Part shown: one piece after another, positions 10,101-17,988 of the stretch
How positions within the stretch are numbered: position 1 is the stretch's first letter
How the letters are laid out: each line of letters begins with the position of its first letter
Origin: Singulisphaera sp. GP187
GTDB lineage: Bacteria > Planctomycetota > Planctomycetia > Gemmatales > Gemmataceae
NCBI GenBank assembly: GCA_945905925.1
Contig: CAMDQN010000034.1
Coordinates: forward strand, 1-51,493
DNA: 51,493 bases
Direction of reading: 5' to 3'
The notes under the pieces: model-generated
What the model was told of the DNA's origin: nothing
The model's database searches: none
Seen by the model: only the letters and a program-made list of their open reading frames with translations
Program-made: the position numbers and the translations under genes

Positions 10101-11408
10101 CGTTCGCGTAACGGGAAGCGGCAGTGTGGCCGGCGCCCCGTTCGGGTGCTGGAGTTCGCGCAGAACGAGCGTGTATTCGCCGTCGGCGAGGTCCGGGGGC
10201 AGCACGAACTCACCGCACCCAACGCCTCGAACTGGTTGCCCGTTGACGGTGCGGACCGGTTCGACACGACCGTTGGCGTCGCCGTTGACGCGCACGAGTT
10301 CGGTGGTGCCGGTCGCGGTCAGCCCGGAGACGGTGCGGCCGTTCGGCCCGGTTCCGGCGACGAGATCGTAGCGGAGAAACTGTTCGCGCTGCGGTGGCTT
10401 GAGTGTGGTTCGATCGAGCGTGAGCGACCGGAAGTAGAGCCGTTCGCCGGGGCAGTACGCGGGCTTGTCGGTGACGAGCAGTGTCGTGAACACGGGACCG
10501 GCGAGCCGCACCTCCTGGAGCGGCGTGAGTGCCTTGCCGTCCACCTGCGAAACGACGAGCGTCAGTTCGCTGTCTGGCTTCACTTTCGCCCACACGCTTG
10601 CGGGCAACTGGATTGCGTGAGTGTTGCCTTGCTTCTCGTGGTCGAGGTCTTGCGTGTAGAGAACCGCGTCGCTGGTGCGCACCTCGGCGACCAACTTCCC
10701 GCTCCGCGACTGCCCCACGTTGCGCTCGTCGCGAACCACGAGGAGGAAATCGTTGGGCGCACCGGGCTGAACAGTCGCGGACTTCCACACGTCGATGGTG
10801 AGTTTGCGGTCGGTGGCCTCGACTGCGGCCTTCTGCTTGTCAACCCACTGGTCAAGCAGCAGAACCTGGGTCTGCTCGGCGTTAGCGAGTTTCAGTTGCG
10901 CGTCGTCGAGGCGGTTTTTGCGTGCAGACCGGACGCTCGCGGTGGCGCGGTTGGCTTCATCGACATCGCGCTGTGCGATCTCGACGGCGCGGCGGGCACC
11001 GTCGGCGCGGCTGAAGACGCTAACAACGGGGACAACGGTCCCGGGAATGGCGAGCAGCACGGCAGCAGCGACTGCCCACGGGAGGAACGCGGCGATGCGT
11101 CGCGACACGCCGCCGACCTTGCGGTCTGGGTTCGCGGCCGGGAACGGCAACACGGCCGGCGCGGTGGAAGGCACCGGTGTTCGCGTGTTGGACTTCTGCG
11201 GCACGGGCACCGGCGGCTCAAACTTGGTGTTCGGGAACGTGTTCTTCGCGGCCTTCGCGAACAAGCCTTGTACGCGGGCGGTCTCGGCGCGCGCGGCGGC
11301 GCACTGCGGGCAGTTCGCGAGGTGCGCGTCAACGCCTGCGGCTTCCGCGCCTTCGAGGAGGCCGTACAGGTGATCGAGCAACAGGGTTTGGCAGTGTTGG
11401 CAGTTCAT
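7197..11408 (-). CDS. Anti-sigma zinc finger fused to alpha-2-macroglobulin-like exterior
   Basis: The 1403-residue protein starts at an ATG after AAGGAGA. The N-terminus has an anti-sigma zinc finger: C3/C6 and H29-x3-C33-x2-C36. A transmembrane segment (about 105-132) and a coiled-coil-prone stretch (about 135-190) follow. The exterior contains alpha-2-macroglobulin-like MG modules: LLVTDKPAYCPGERLYFRS near residue 310 and FDGASYRPGDTVTAWAEL near 450. Two further hydrophobic segments lie at about 1007-1028 and 1032-1054. The C-terminus has SDTILWQPIILLPTDGKTV and YRVVVAGHT (about 1332-1372), like the A2M domain. No CGEQ thioester is seen. It is downstream of the ECF sigma gene at 11566, so I infer it binds that sigma factor in the cytoplasm and senses envelope events outside. 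Confidence 0.85.
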   Translation of the reverse strand: MNCQHCQTLLLDHLYGLLEGAEAAGVDAHLANCPQCAAARAETARVQGLFAKAAKNTFPNTKFEPPVPVPQKSNTRTPVPSTAPAVLPFPAANPDRKVGGVSRRIAAFLPWAVAAAVLLAIPGTVVPVVSVFSRADGARRAVEIAQRDVDEANRATASVRSARKNRLDDAQLKLANAEQTQVLLLDQWVDKQKAAVEATDRKLTIDVWKSATVQPGAPNDFLLVVRDERNVGQSRSGKLVAEVRTSDAVLYTQDLDHEKQGNTHAIQLPASVWAKVKPDSELTLVVSQVDGKALTPLQEVRLAGPVFTTLLVTDKPAYCPGERLYFRSLTLDRTTLKPPQREQFLRYDLVAGTGPNGRTVSGLTATGTTELVRVNGDANGRVEPVRTVNGQPVRGVGCGEFVLPPDLADGEYTLVLRELQHPNGAPATLPLPVTRTIKVRAGTSDNYAKLIGFDGASYRPGDTVTAWAELKFQDKPVAGAEVVGVAVEVDRVPLTTVEVAPRTDSTGRAKLRFTLPDELLNGDVRLKVTFRTAVGGREEVIADRVPVVGRRLVVEFFPECGDTIVADVPCKVYVRATTPAGQPVDIRGVITDGRQTLATVNTLRVEGQPGANRGLASFTFTPKDGTRTWLKLDASNNVYAPIVVSAPVHASAVALMGGPGAVASKTGFLLPPAQPDGVVMSVPDTITSPGQPIRVHLRSVGPARNLVVGAYTRGRLCDTQKVTVERGQLAEVKLMAGTDPRGGVVRITAFEEVDGKPGDEKPDLKPVAERLVFRRAGEVLKLSLAVSPIEATAAPQATAKGGYAAGTGLNCAISATDEKNNPVAAVLWAAVVNTGVAPGAKDRTMPAHFLLAGDVKNPDELEHADFLLTDHQHAGEALDLVLGTQGWRRFTEQARVTAPVGKQPPFAASNPELTRLMVQNGQNAVLAEPTAAREYRKIAETYAPLYEAAGQAVARAKTALDATREEARDVRAIQQAKSLAEVAAREAADKRDRAEAARVPVRQFRGAARYGVAGFAALALLCGGISLARPKTRLPLGASTLGSFGLAAFLFVAAGWGDEAKASASAPPDAHVRAEAELASVPHEPLSKVGADVGVAAGKDTRPNGVGGKTNGTDRVPLAPPNGGGFGGSAIALPRAPGGPGKEVTYTPAFTNPPYFLPNTARGASAKGAVNPSGLPLPVRPDQNHEMKMTAPAPGVPGTGGWDPHHPNKITDGDLVTHGPSVSSLFFPVPARRTATDDLKKATDNAARYADDRQRALTESLNARLVVRVQPKPSGPEHGGPPLPRDGALTAEKIETLALQQVRSTMPPIAPLVVREYAAPRRAPAPMLDAADNSDTILWQPIILLPTDGKTVVSFHLGSAPGGYRVVVAGHTANGRLGEARTVIVVERAQTVLPTAPGAPPGP

Positions 11409-11459
11409 CGTCTCGTCTCCTTCCCACGGTCGGGCCAGCGGGGAAGGCTCTTTGGGGAG

Positions 11460-11577
11460 GATGAGGGTTGAAGGAGGAAGAATGAAATAAGAGACAACCA
11501 GACACTTCGTGAGGTTATCGTTCGCCCGTATTCCTTGGGCTGCGGTCTTCTCTTTGGTTCATCCTTCATCCTTCATC
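11460..11577. repeat. Inverted repeat between sigma and anti-sigma genes
   Basis: Arms 11460-11475 and 11562-11577 match at 14 of 16 positions. The right arm is made of a heptamer close to ATCCTTC and extends into the sigma gene, encoding its last residues (DEG) and the stop codon. Confidence 0.7.
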
Positions 11578-12189
11578 GTTACTTTCGGCGCCAGCGGGGT
11601 TGAGCACCTTGCGGAGCTTGATGAGCGCGGTGCGCATCTGGGTCTTCACGGTGCCCACGGGGGCGTTGCGGATCTCGGCGATCTGTTCGTAAGTGAGATC
11701 GCCGTTTTGCCGGAGCAGGAACACTTCTTTTTCGTCCTGCCGCAGTTGGGTAATCGCCTGGCGGAGCCGGTCGAGGGCTTCCTGATCCTCAACCGCTTGG
11801 CCCGGCGAGTCGTCCCGTGTCGGGAGCATCACGTCGTCCTCTGGGAGCGGGCGGCTCTTTCGGTTCCAGGCGCTGCGCTGGAAGTCCTTGGCTGCGTTCA
11901 GCCCCACGCGAAAAATCCACGCCCGAAGGTTCTGCACGTCCGGCACCGAACTGCGTGCCCGCCAGCACTTCAGGAACGCTTCTTGGGCCGCGTCCTGAGC
12001 GTCGTCGGAGTTCCCCAACAAGTACATCAGGGTGCTTACGAGTTCGTCGCGTATCTGATTGAAAGTGGCCACAAGCGCATCGTCGCCGGGTCGTTCTGCC
12101 GTGAGAGGCGGATCGACGGGTGTCGCGTCCGGAGCGGGTTCCGTGCCCGCTAGCGACCGCGTGATCGGTGGCGCGCCGGATTTGGCCAT
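11566..12189 (-). CDS. ECF-type RNA polymerase sigma factor
   Basis: The 207-residue protein carries sigma-70 region 2 (about 41-108: MYLLGNSDDAQDAAQEAFLK, then RAWIFRVGLNAAKDFQR) and region 4 (about 137-192: LRQDEKEVFLLRQNGDLTYE, QIAEIRNAPVGTVKTQM). It would direct RNA polymerase to envelope-stress type promoters, held inactive by the zinc-finger protein encoded next. AGGAGG lies only two bases before the ATG, which is unusually close. The final residues DEG and the stop come from an inverted-repeat arm. The gap to the anti-sigma gene is 157 bases, longer than in tight sigma/anti-sigma pairs. Confidence 0.95.
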   Translation of the reverse strand: MAKSGAPPITRSLAGTEPAPDATPVDPPLTAERPGDDALVATFNQIRDELVSTLMYLLGNSDDAQDAAQEAFLKCWRARSSVPDVQNLRAWIFRVGLNAAKDFQRSAWNRKSRPLPEDDVMLPTRDDSPGQAVEDQEALDRLRQAITQLRQDEKEVFLLRQNGDLTYEQIAEIRNAPVGTVKTQMRTALIKLRKVLNPAGAESNDEG

Positions 12190-12323
12190 ATCCTCCTACC
12201 AAGTACGACGACGACCGACCCGGGACCGATTGGCTTGAATGCCGAAAGGCGCGAAGGCGCGGAGAAAGGGGCATCAACGCATGGTAGCGGCGACCGTCGC
12301 GGAACGGCAAGATGAAAGGTCTT

Positions 12324-12400
12324 GGGCTTCAGCCCCCGGTGCGCCGTGATTCCCCAGGGTGGCGCCCGCGAAGCGCGTGATGACCCTGGGCTGAGGAATC
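12324..12400. repeat. Inverted repeat upstream of the ECF sigma gene
   Basis: A small GGGCT/AGCCC hairpin (12324-12335) is followed by arms 12348-12360 and 12383-12400, which pair over 13 bases with a five-base bulge. It lies between the sulfatase stop and the sigma start, both genes on the minus strand, and may end sigma-distal transcription or be a mobile repeat. Confidence 0.55.
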
Positions 12401-12428
12401 TAACCCCTTCGGGTACAAACCGAAACAC

Positions 12429-13967
12429 TCACTTCTTGCGAATCACCACCGGCGCAGTGTTCTTCTGCGGCTGGCCCGGTGTGCTGCGCCCGTCACTCAC
12501 CCACTTCTCCAGTTGTTTCGTCATGCGATCGACCACCTCGGCGTTCTTGTCCTGAAGGTTTAACTTCTCGCCAATGTCCTTCTCCAAGTCGAAGAGTTGC
12601 ACCGCGGGCGCGCCGGCCGGTTCCTTCGCGGGACGCGGATCACTCCACCCGCCAGAACCGGGGCAGAGGCACAGTTTCCACTTCCCCTCGCGCACACCGA
12701 ACGAACCGTTGATCGAATGAACCACCAACCCGGCGCGCCCGTCGCCTTTGCGCACGCCGAGCGCGGGCAGCAGACTAAAACTATCTTCGCCGGCTTCGTC
12801 GGGGAGCTTCACGCCGATCGCGTCGGCGCACGTCGCGAGGATGTCCGTGTGAACCGCGAGCGCCTTCGATTCGCTCTTGGGTTTCACCTTGCCGGGCCAG
12901 CGCACGAAGAACGGTACGCGGTGACCGCCTTCGTACACGTCTGCTTTGTTCCCACGAAACTCACCGCTCGGGTTGTGGCCGAGTTTCAGCAGCGCCGGGA
13001 AGTCGGCTTGTGGCGAACAGCCGTTGTCACTGGTGAAGATGACGAGCGTGTTGTCCTCGAAGCCGTGTTTCTTGAGTGCCGTGAGCACGTCGCCGACGAC
13101 CGCGTCGGTCTGCATCACGAAGTCCGCGTAAGGGTTCAACTTGCTCTTCCCGACCCACTCCTTCGACGGGGTCACCGGGGTGTGCGGTGTCGTTAGTGGT
13201 AGGTACAGGAAGAACGGTTTCTTCTCCTTCGCGCGATCGCCGATGTAACTCACCGCCCGGTCTCGCAGTTTGGGCAGCACGTCTTCCGCCTCGAAGCCGG
13301 GCGCGGCCGGACCTTTGCGCGTGCGTCCCGGTTTGCCCGCGAACATCGCGAGGTCGCGGTCCTCGGCCGGGTTCGCGACGACCTTGTCGTTCTCGATGAA
13401 CGTGTACGGCACCATGTCCAGCGACGCCGAGATGCCGAAGTAGTAGTCGAACCCGACCGCGTTCGGGCCGTTCTTGATCGGCTTGTCGTACTCCACGTTG
13501 AATACCTGCTCCCGCGGCTCGATACTCAGCTCGCTTACTTTCTTGTCGGGCTTCAGTTGCCAGTCCATGCCGAGATGCCACTTCCCGATACACGCGGTGT
13601 GGTAGCCGTTGTCCTTCAGGAGCTGCGCGACCGTGAGCCGGCCCGGCTCGATGAGTCGCGGCGAAAGACCGCCGAGAACGCCGTTCTTAAGTTTCGAGCG
13701 CCACGCGTAGCGCCCGGTCATCAAGCCGTAGCGCGTCGGCGAACAGACCCCGCTGGGCGAGTGCGCGTCGGTGAAAGTCATGCCGGAAGTTGCGAGCGCG
13801 TCGAGGTTCGGCGTCGGGATCTTACCCGCGGGGTTGAGGCACCGCACGTCGCCGTAGCCGAGGTCGTCCGCGAGGATCACGACGACGTTTGGCGGCGCGG
13901 CCGTTAGCCGCGAGTCGGAGGCGAGCGAGACGAAGACCAGCACGAAGACGGGGGAGAAGAATCGCAT
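12429..13967 (-). CDS. Secreted sulfatase (FGly-type, Cys)
   Basis: I place the start at the ATG at 13967-13965, giving 512 residues beginning MRFFSPVFVLVFVSLA; a longer frame to 14060 would add a non-signal extension. A signal peptide ends near residue 24 (LTAA). Metal-binding NVVVILADDLGYGD follows. The formylglycine motif is C75-S-P-T-R in SGVCSPTRYGLMTGRY. Further family motifs are IGKWHLG, PFFLYLPLTTPHTP and VIFTSDNGCSP. It should hydrolyse sulfate esters, probably of polysaccharides, after oxidation of Cys75 by a formylglycine-generating enzyme. Residues 14-22 of the signal peptide are encoded by a repeat word also found at 2802-2825. It is divergent from a TolC-like gene. Confidence 0.95.
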   Translation of the reverse strand: MRFFSPVFVLVFVSLASDSRLTAAPPNVVVILADDLGYGDVRCLNPAGKIPTPNLDALATSGMTFTDAHSPSGVCSPTRYGLMTGRYAWRSKLKNGVLGGLSPRLIEPGRLTVAQLLKDNGYHTACIGKWHLGMDWQLKPDKKVSELSIEPREQVFNVEYDKPIKNGPNAVGFDYYFGISASLDMVPYTFIENDKVVANPAEDRDLAMFAGKPGRTRKGPAAPGFEAEDVLPKLRDRAVSYIGDRAKEKKPFFLYLPLTTPHTPVTPSKEWVGKSKLNPYADFVMQTDAVVGDVLTALKKHGFEDNTLVIFTSDNGCSPQADFPALLKLGHNPSGEFRGNKADVYEGGHRVPFFVRWPGKVKPKSESKALAVHTDILATCADAIGVKLPDEAGEDSFSLLPALGVRKGDGRAGLVVHSINGSFGVREGKWKLCLCPGSGGWSDPRPAKEPAGAPAVQLFDLEKDIGEKLNLQDKNAEVVDRMTKQLEKWVSDGRSTPGQPQKNTAPVVIRKK

Positions 13968-14053
13968 AGCGAAGTTCCGGGAGGTGATCGCGATGATACC
14001 ACATCTGGTGCTTCGTCTGAAGAAGCTGTCGCGGCAGTGCCGATTATTCCGTT

Positions 14054-15265
14054 GTGGCAAACTTCATCGCGATCCGCGTTGTCTGTTGCGCGATCCTCGC
14101 GCTCGCGGGGTGCCACGCGCCCGTCGCGCCGCCGATCCATCAAGTTCCTGTCGCGCCGCAACTACCGGTCACACCCCGCACCGTGATCGAACCCGACGTG
14201 TCGGACGTGCCGACCGAGTCGCCTCCGCCACTCACGCACCTGGGTGAGTACCGCCGGCTCACGGCCACCGAGTGCCGGCGCTATGCCATCGCGGGCACGC
14301 CGTTCGCGGACGACCTCGACCGGCACCCCGAGAACGACTCGCCCCCGCACCCGCGGTTGATGAAGAAAGCCACGAAGACTGCGGAGACGAGCCGGTTGGT
14401 TCGCGGCCACGCGGCCGACGAACTCCGCAACCGCGCCGCGGGCGAGGCGCTCGAAGAGTTCTTCAAACTCGCCGAATCCGAAGGACAATTCGACCTGCTC
14501 ACTGCGACCGGGATGGAACTCCGCACGCAACTCGAAGCGGCCGAGAAGGCCGCAAAAGCCGGCTTCGCGGACCGCGCGGACATGCCCGCGATCCGCCGCA
14601 AGTTGCTCGACATCGAAGCAAATCAGGCGAAACTCGAAGCGGGAATTGGCGCACTCAATGCCAGCCTCCGCGCCCGGCTCGGACTCGCCGCGAACGACCC
14701 GCTTTCGTTGTGGCCGACCGACCCGTTCAAGATGAAGCCGGACGACGTGGACGTCGCGCAAGCGGTCGCGACCGGACTGCACTATCGGCCGGACCTGAAC
14801 GTGCTTCGCGTGCTCGCCGACGGCGGCGCGGGCGAAATGACGAACGCAGTGCTAACCGGTCTCAACCCGCTGCTCGGGAAGATGAAGTCGGACAACCCGC
14901 TCACGCTGCTGCTCGCCCCGTTCACAAGGGAGCCCGAACGCCAACAGGCCGCCGCGACCGCCCGCGCCGCAAGCACACTGGCCGCGCGCGATCGCCTGGC
15001 CGAAGCCGAGATCCGCGCCGCTGCGGTCTCGCTCCGGGGTCACCGCGCCGCGGTCGCGGCCCGCTCACTGGACGTGCGATCCGTGGAATCCCGGATCGCG
15101 GATCTCCAGAAGCGGCAACGGGCTGGGGTCAACGTGACGGCCGACCTCGTGGTCGCGAAGCTCGATCTCTTCAAGGCGAAAGGCGATCTGCTTGCGAGCG
15201 TGATCGAGTGGCACGTTACTGAAGTGAAGTTGCGTCAGGCGATGGGGTTGTTGGTGCGCGAGTAA
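14054..15265 (+). CDS. TolC-like outer-membrane efflux lipoprotein
   Basis: The 403-residue protein starts at a GTG and has a lipoprotein signal with lipobox LALAGC (Cys20). The rest is long and helical, rich in Ala, Arg, Leu and Glu. It includes LEAAEKAAKAGFADRADMPA, GLHYRPDLNVLRVLA and a C-terminal RIADLQKRQRAGVNVTADLV, as in the helical repeats of outer-membrane efflux proteins. It would form or contribute to an outer-membrane tunnel. No pump or adaptor gene is adjacent. No clear ribosome site is visible at the GTG, so the exact start is chosen from the lipobox. The gene ends at a perfect long inverted repeat facing a convergent gene. Confidence 0.75.
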   Translation: MANFIAIRVVCCAILALAGCHAPVAPPIHQVPVAPQLPVTPRTVIEPDVSDVPTESPPPLTHLGEYRRLTATECRRYAIAGTPFADDLDRHPENDSPPHPRLMKKATKTAETSRLVRGHAADELRNRAAGEALEEFFKLAESEGQFDLLTATGMELRTQLEAAEKAAKAGFADRADMPAIRRKLLDIEANQAKLEAGIGALNASLRARLGLAANDPLSLWPTDPFKMKPDDVDVAQAVATGLHYRPDLNVLRVLADGGAGEMTNAVLTGLNPLLGKMKSDNPLTLLLAPFTREPERQQAAATARAASTLAARDRLAEAEIRAAAVSLRGHRAAVAARSLDVRSVESRIADLQKRQRAGVNVTADLVVAKLDLFKAKGDLLASVIEWHVTEVKLRQAMGLLVRE

Positions 15266-15267
15266 TG

Positions 15268-15370
15268 CAAAGTAGTAGGCACACGCCATGTGCCGTCGCT
15301 TCGCAACCCAAAACCGCCTCGCGGTTCCGACGTGCGTAGCGACGGCACATGGCGTGTGCCTACTACTTTG
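15268..15370. repeat. Perfect 33-bp inverted repeat, likely two-way terminator
   Basis: Arms 15268-15300 and 15338-15370 are perfect complements over 33 bases with a 37-base loop. They sit exactly between two convergent genes (stops at 15265 and 15380), which fits transcription ending from both sides. The words (GGCACACGCCATGTGCCGTC) are unrelated to those of the other repeats here. Confidence 0.9.
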
Positions 15371-15379
15371 AAAGGTAAC

Positions 15380-16531
15380 TTACGGCTTGATGCTGTTGCC
15401 GACGGCGCTGGCGTCGATCTTGTACTTCAGGGTCGCGGTGGACAGTTCGGACTCGACGCGGCCGAGTTTGTCCTTTACCTGAACCTTCACCTCGCCACTC
15501 ATGCTCACCTCGCCGGTGCCAGCCATGAACGAGAGTTCGTCACAGGTGCCTTCCACGCCGAACCCGGCGAACCGCACCTTGCCCTTCGCGGTCACTGCGG
15601 ACAGCCCCGAACCCTTCTCAGGCGACTTGATGTCCACCTTCTCGCAGGCGACCTTCATCACGAGGTCGTCGCCGCACTTCACCTCGAACGTCGGCTCGCC
15701 CTCGCCCACGCGGAGCAGGATGCGGAACTTCGTGGCCGCTTTCGCGGCCTTCACGTCCATCGAGGTGGTCCCACCGTCTGGAATGGCCGGCGGGGTCAGT
15801 TTGCTCGGCGGCACGTCAATCGCGCCGGGAGGGTCGATGGGCAAGATCGGCTGCGGCCCGCCGGCGCCGACGTTCGGCTGCGGAAGCGGCGGCGTGCCGC
15901 CGGTCGCCGGCGGGACCGCGGGCAGGGTGCCGCCCGCGCCCACGACCGGCGGGGTCGCAACCGACTTGCCCGGGGGATTCAGCGGAAGCGGCTCGCCACC
16001 CGGACCGGTGAACTTCGGCGTTCCGAACAGGTCGCGCCCGTCCGGCGCCGGCGTGGTCGGCGGCGGAAGCAAATCGGCCGTCGGGAACGGAGTCTTGGGC
16101 GAGCCGGGAGCGTCAGCGACCGGAGTTTTGGCCGGCGCGGGCGGCTTCGCACCCGGCTCCGGGATGCCCGGTAGCGGGGGCAACGCGCTGGTCGCTGGGG
16201 TCACGTCGGTCGGCTTCGCGGGCGCCGGCGGCGTGAAATCGGGGATCGCGGGCAGCGCGGTGGTCGGCGCGGTCGCGGGCTTCGGCAGTTCGACCGAGGG
16301 CAGCGGCATCGGCGGGACGGCCGGGGGCAGCGGCACAGCCGGCGGGGTCGTCGCGGGCGCCGACGGCGCACCTGCCGGCGGAACCTTCGGCGTGTCGGCG
16401 AAGGCGACCGGTGTTTCAGCCTGCCGGCCCTTCGACTTGTCGAACTTTGGGCACTGGCTCGCGGCCGCCGCCAGTCCGCCGATCGACACGCCCAGAACGC
16501 CGGCCATCATCTTCCAACGAGACAACGACAT
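15380..16531 (-). CDS. Secreted Pro-rich protein with C-terminal beta domain
   Basis: The 383-residue protein starts at an ATG after AGAGGAG. A signal peptide covers about residues 1-26 (MSLSRWKMMAGVLGVSIGGL then AAAASQC). Residues 40 to about 255 are a Pro/Ala/Gly-rich, low-complexity linker. The C-terminal 125 residues are folded-looking: KFRILLRVGEGEPTFEVKCG, AKGKVRFAGFGVEGTCDELS and GEVSMSGEVKVQVKD. The alternating pattern resembles LptA/OstA-type beta-jellyroll repeats, but that is a weak likeness by eye. I do not recognise the gene. It is convergent with the TolC-like gene and probably envelope-located. Confidence 0.75.
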   Translation of the reverse strand: MSLSRWKMMAGVLGVSIGGLAAAASQCPKFDKSKGRQAETPVAFADTPKVPPAGAPSAPATTPPAVPLPPAVPPMPLPSVELPKPATAPTTALPAIPDFTPPAPAKPTDVTPATSALPPLPGIPEPGAKPPAPAKTPVADAPGSPKTPFPTADLLPPPTTPAPDGRDLFGTPKFTGPGGEPLPLNPPGKSVATPPVVGAGGTLPAVPPATGGTPPLPQPNVGAGGPQPILPIDPPGAIDVPPSKLTPPAIPDGGTTSMDVKAAKAATKFRILLRVGEGEPTFEVKCGDDLVMKVACEKVDIKSPEKGSGLSAVTAKGKVRFAGFGVEGTCDELSFMAGTGEVSMSGEVKVQVKDKLGRVESELSTATLKYKIDASAVGNSIKP

Positions 16532-16761
16532 GGTGAGTGCTCCTCTGCGCGGCGCGGCAACCAGGGGGACCGCGGGCTTCCGAACCCGTGGGGTCGCTTG
16601 AGCGCCAGGTCAAATCCGGGGAAGCAAATAACCACGCGTTCTTCCCGTGTCTGCGCCACTTTCCCAAAGCCGACACGCCGCCGATGGCAACGCCGCTTCA
16701 CTCGCGCAACTCCTTGACTACACTCACCTAATCCACCCCCGCTCCCATTATTGGTATTCCC

Positions 16762-17754
16762 ATGAGCCGCCCCAGAGTGTTCATCTCCCGCCGCATTCCC
16801 GCAGTGGGGCTAGACGCGATCCGCGCCGCGTGCGACGTGGATCTTTGGCCCGATCAACTCCCGCCCCCGGCCGACGAACTGCTGCGCCGGGTCAAGGACT
16901 GCGACGGTCTCGTGTCGCTCCTTACGGATCGCATTGATCCGGCACTTCTCGACGCGGCGCCGAAGTTGAAGGTCGTGAGCAACTACGCGGTGGGCTTCAA
17001 CAATGTGGATGTGCCCGCTTGCACGGCGCGCGGCGTGTGCGTCGGCAATACCCCCGGCGTGCTCACCGACGCGACCGCCGACATCGCGGTCACGCTGATG
17101 CTCGCTGCGGCGCGGTGCATTGGCGAAGGCACCGCCGACGCGAAGAACGGCAAGTGGCTCACGTGGGAACCACTCGGCTGGTTGGGTCAGGACTTGGTCG
17201 GGCGCACGCTCGGCATCGTGGGCATGGGGCGCATCGGGTTCGCCGCGGCGAAGCGTCTGCACCACGGCTGGGGCATGAAGGTGCTGTACACCGACCAGAT
17301 TCCAAACGCGCCGGCGGAAAAGGAATTCGGCGCGAAGCGCGTGGAATTCGATGAATTACTAGCGCAGAGCGACTACGTTTCCGCGCACGTCGATCTGAAC
17401 CCTTCGACGAAGGGTATGTTCAGCACGGCGCAGTTTGCAAAGATGAAGCGGACCGCGGTGTTCGTGAACACGGCTCGCGGGCCGCTGGTGGATCAACCGG
17501 CGCTCGCGGCGGCACTCCGTAGCGGAACAATCTTCGCGGCGGGCTTGGATGTGACCGACCCGGAACCGCTACCCACCGACCACGAACTCTACAAACTCCC
17601 GAACTGCGTGATCGTGCCGCACATCGCAAGCGCCACCGTCGAGACGCGGAACGCGATGGCCCGCCTGTGCGCGAACAACGTGCTCGCGGGCGTGACCGGG
17701 GCGTCCCTTCCGACCTGGGTGAACCCGGAGGTCGCGGACAAGCGAAGGAAGTGA
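16762..17754 (+). CDS. D-2-hydroxyacid dehydrogenase (glyoxylate reductase-like)
   Basis: The 330-residue protein is full length for the family. Substrate-side residues appear in VSNYAVGFNNVDVPACTARG (from about residue 72). The nucleotide-binding GMGRIG lies near residue 154 in LGIVGMGRIGFAAAK. The catalytic Arg is in NTARGPLVD (near 239), the Glu in DVTDPEPLP (near 268) and the His in PHIASAT (near 287). This matches NAD(P)H-dependent reduction of glyoxylate or hydroxypyruvate, though substrate cannot be fixed from sequence; phosphoglycerate and formate dehydrogenases share the fold, but the length and motifs favour the glyoxylate reductase branch. No clear ribosome site precedes the ATG. 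Confidence 0.92.
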   Translation: MSRPRVFISRRIPAVGLDAIRAACDVDLWPDQLPPPADELLRRVKDCDGLVSLLTDRIDPALLDAAPKLKVVSNYAVGFNNVDVPACTARGVCVGNTPGVLTDATADIAVTLMLAAARCIGEGTADAKNGKWLTWEPLGWLGQDLVGRTLGIVGMGRIGFAAAKRLHHGWGMKVLYTDQIPNAPAEKEFGAKRVEFDELLAQSDYVSAHVDLNPSTKGMFSTAQFAKMKRTAVFVNTARGPLVDQPALAAALRSGTIFAAGLDVTDPEPLPTDHELYKLPNCVIVPHIASATVETRNAMARLCANNVLAGVTGASLPTWVNPEVADKRRK

Positions 17755-17756
17755 GA

Positions 17757-17868
17757 GACCTACCCCCGGCCCCTGCAGGGAGGGGAGAAATAGTGGGCGC
17801 ATCGTCGAATGCAAACGGAGAGTGAATGGTTTTCTCCCCTCCCTGCAGGGAGGGGTTGGGGGTGGGTC
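17757..17868. repeat. Inverted repeat with palindromic CCCTGCAGGG cores
   Basis: The left arm 17757-17790 and right arm 17831-17868 are imperfect complements. Each contains a CCCTGCAGGGAGGGG core that is itself partly palindromic, so several alternative hairpins are possible. It starts immediately after the dehydrogenase stop codon and probably ends its transcript. Confidence 0.8.
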
Positions 17869-17988
17869 TTCTTCGCCACCGGTAACGCTCGTGTAACGCG
17901 GCAATCCTTGGCGCGTGTGGCGCCGTCGTTCTTCCGGTAGTATCACATTATCGGGTGCGCCCGCCCGATCCACTCGCGGAGGTGTTCC

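Noticed and set aside
7755-11471. Two long open frames (588 and 628 codons) on the plus strand opposite the zinc-finger/A2M gene
   Set aside because: They are Arg/Gly/Ala-rich with no recognisable motifs, whereas the minus strand gives clear zinc-finger and macroglobulin signatures. High GC makes such antisense frames common.
13968-14060. Longer N-terminus for the sulfatase
   Set aside because: The added residues are charged and would precede an intact signal peptide. They would also overlap the divergent lipoprotein start.
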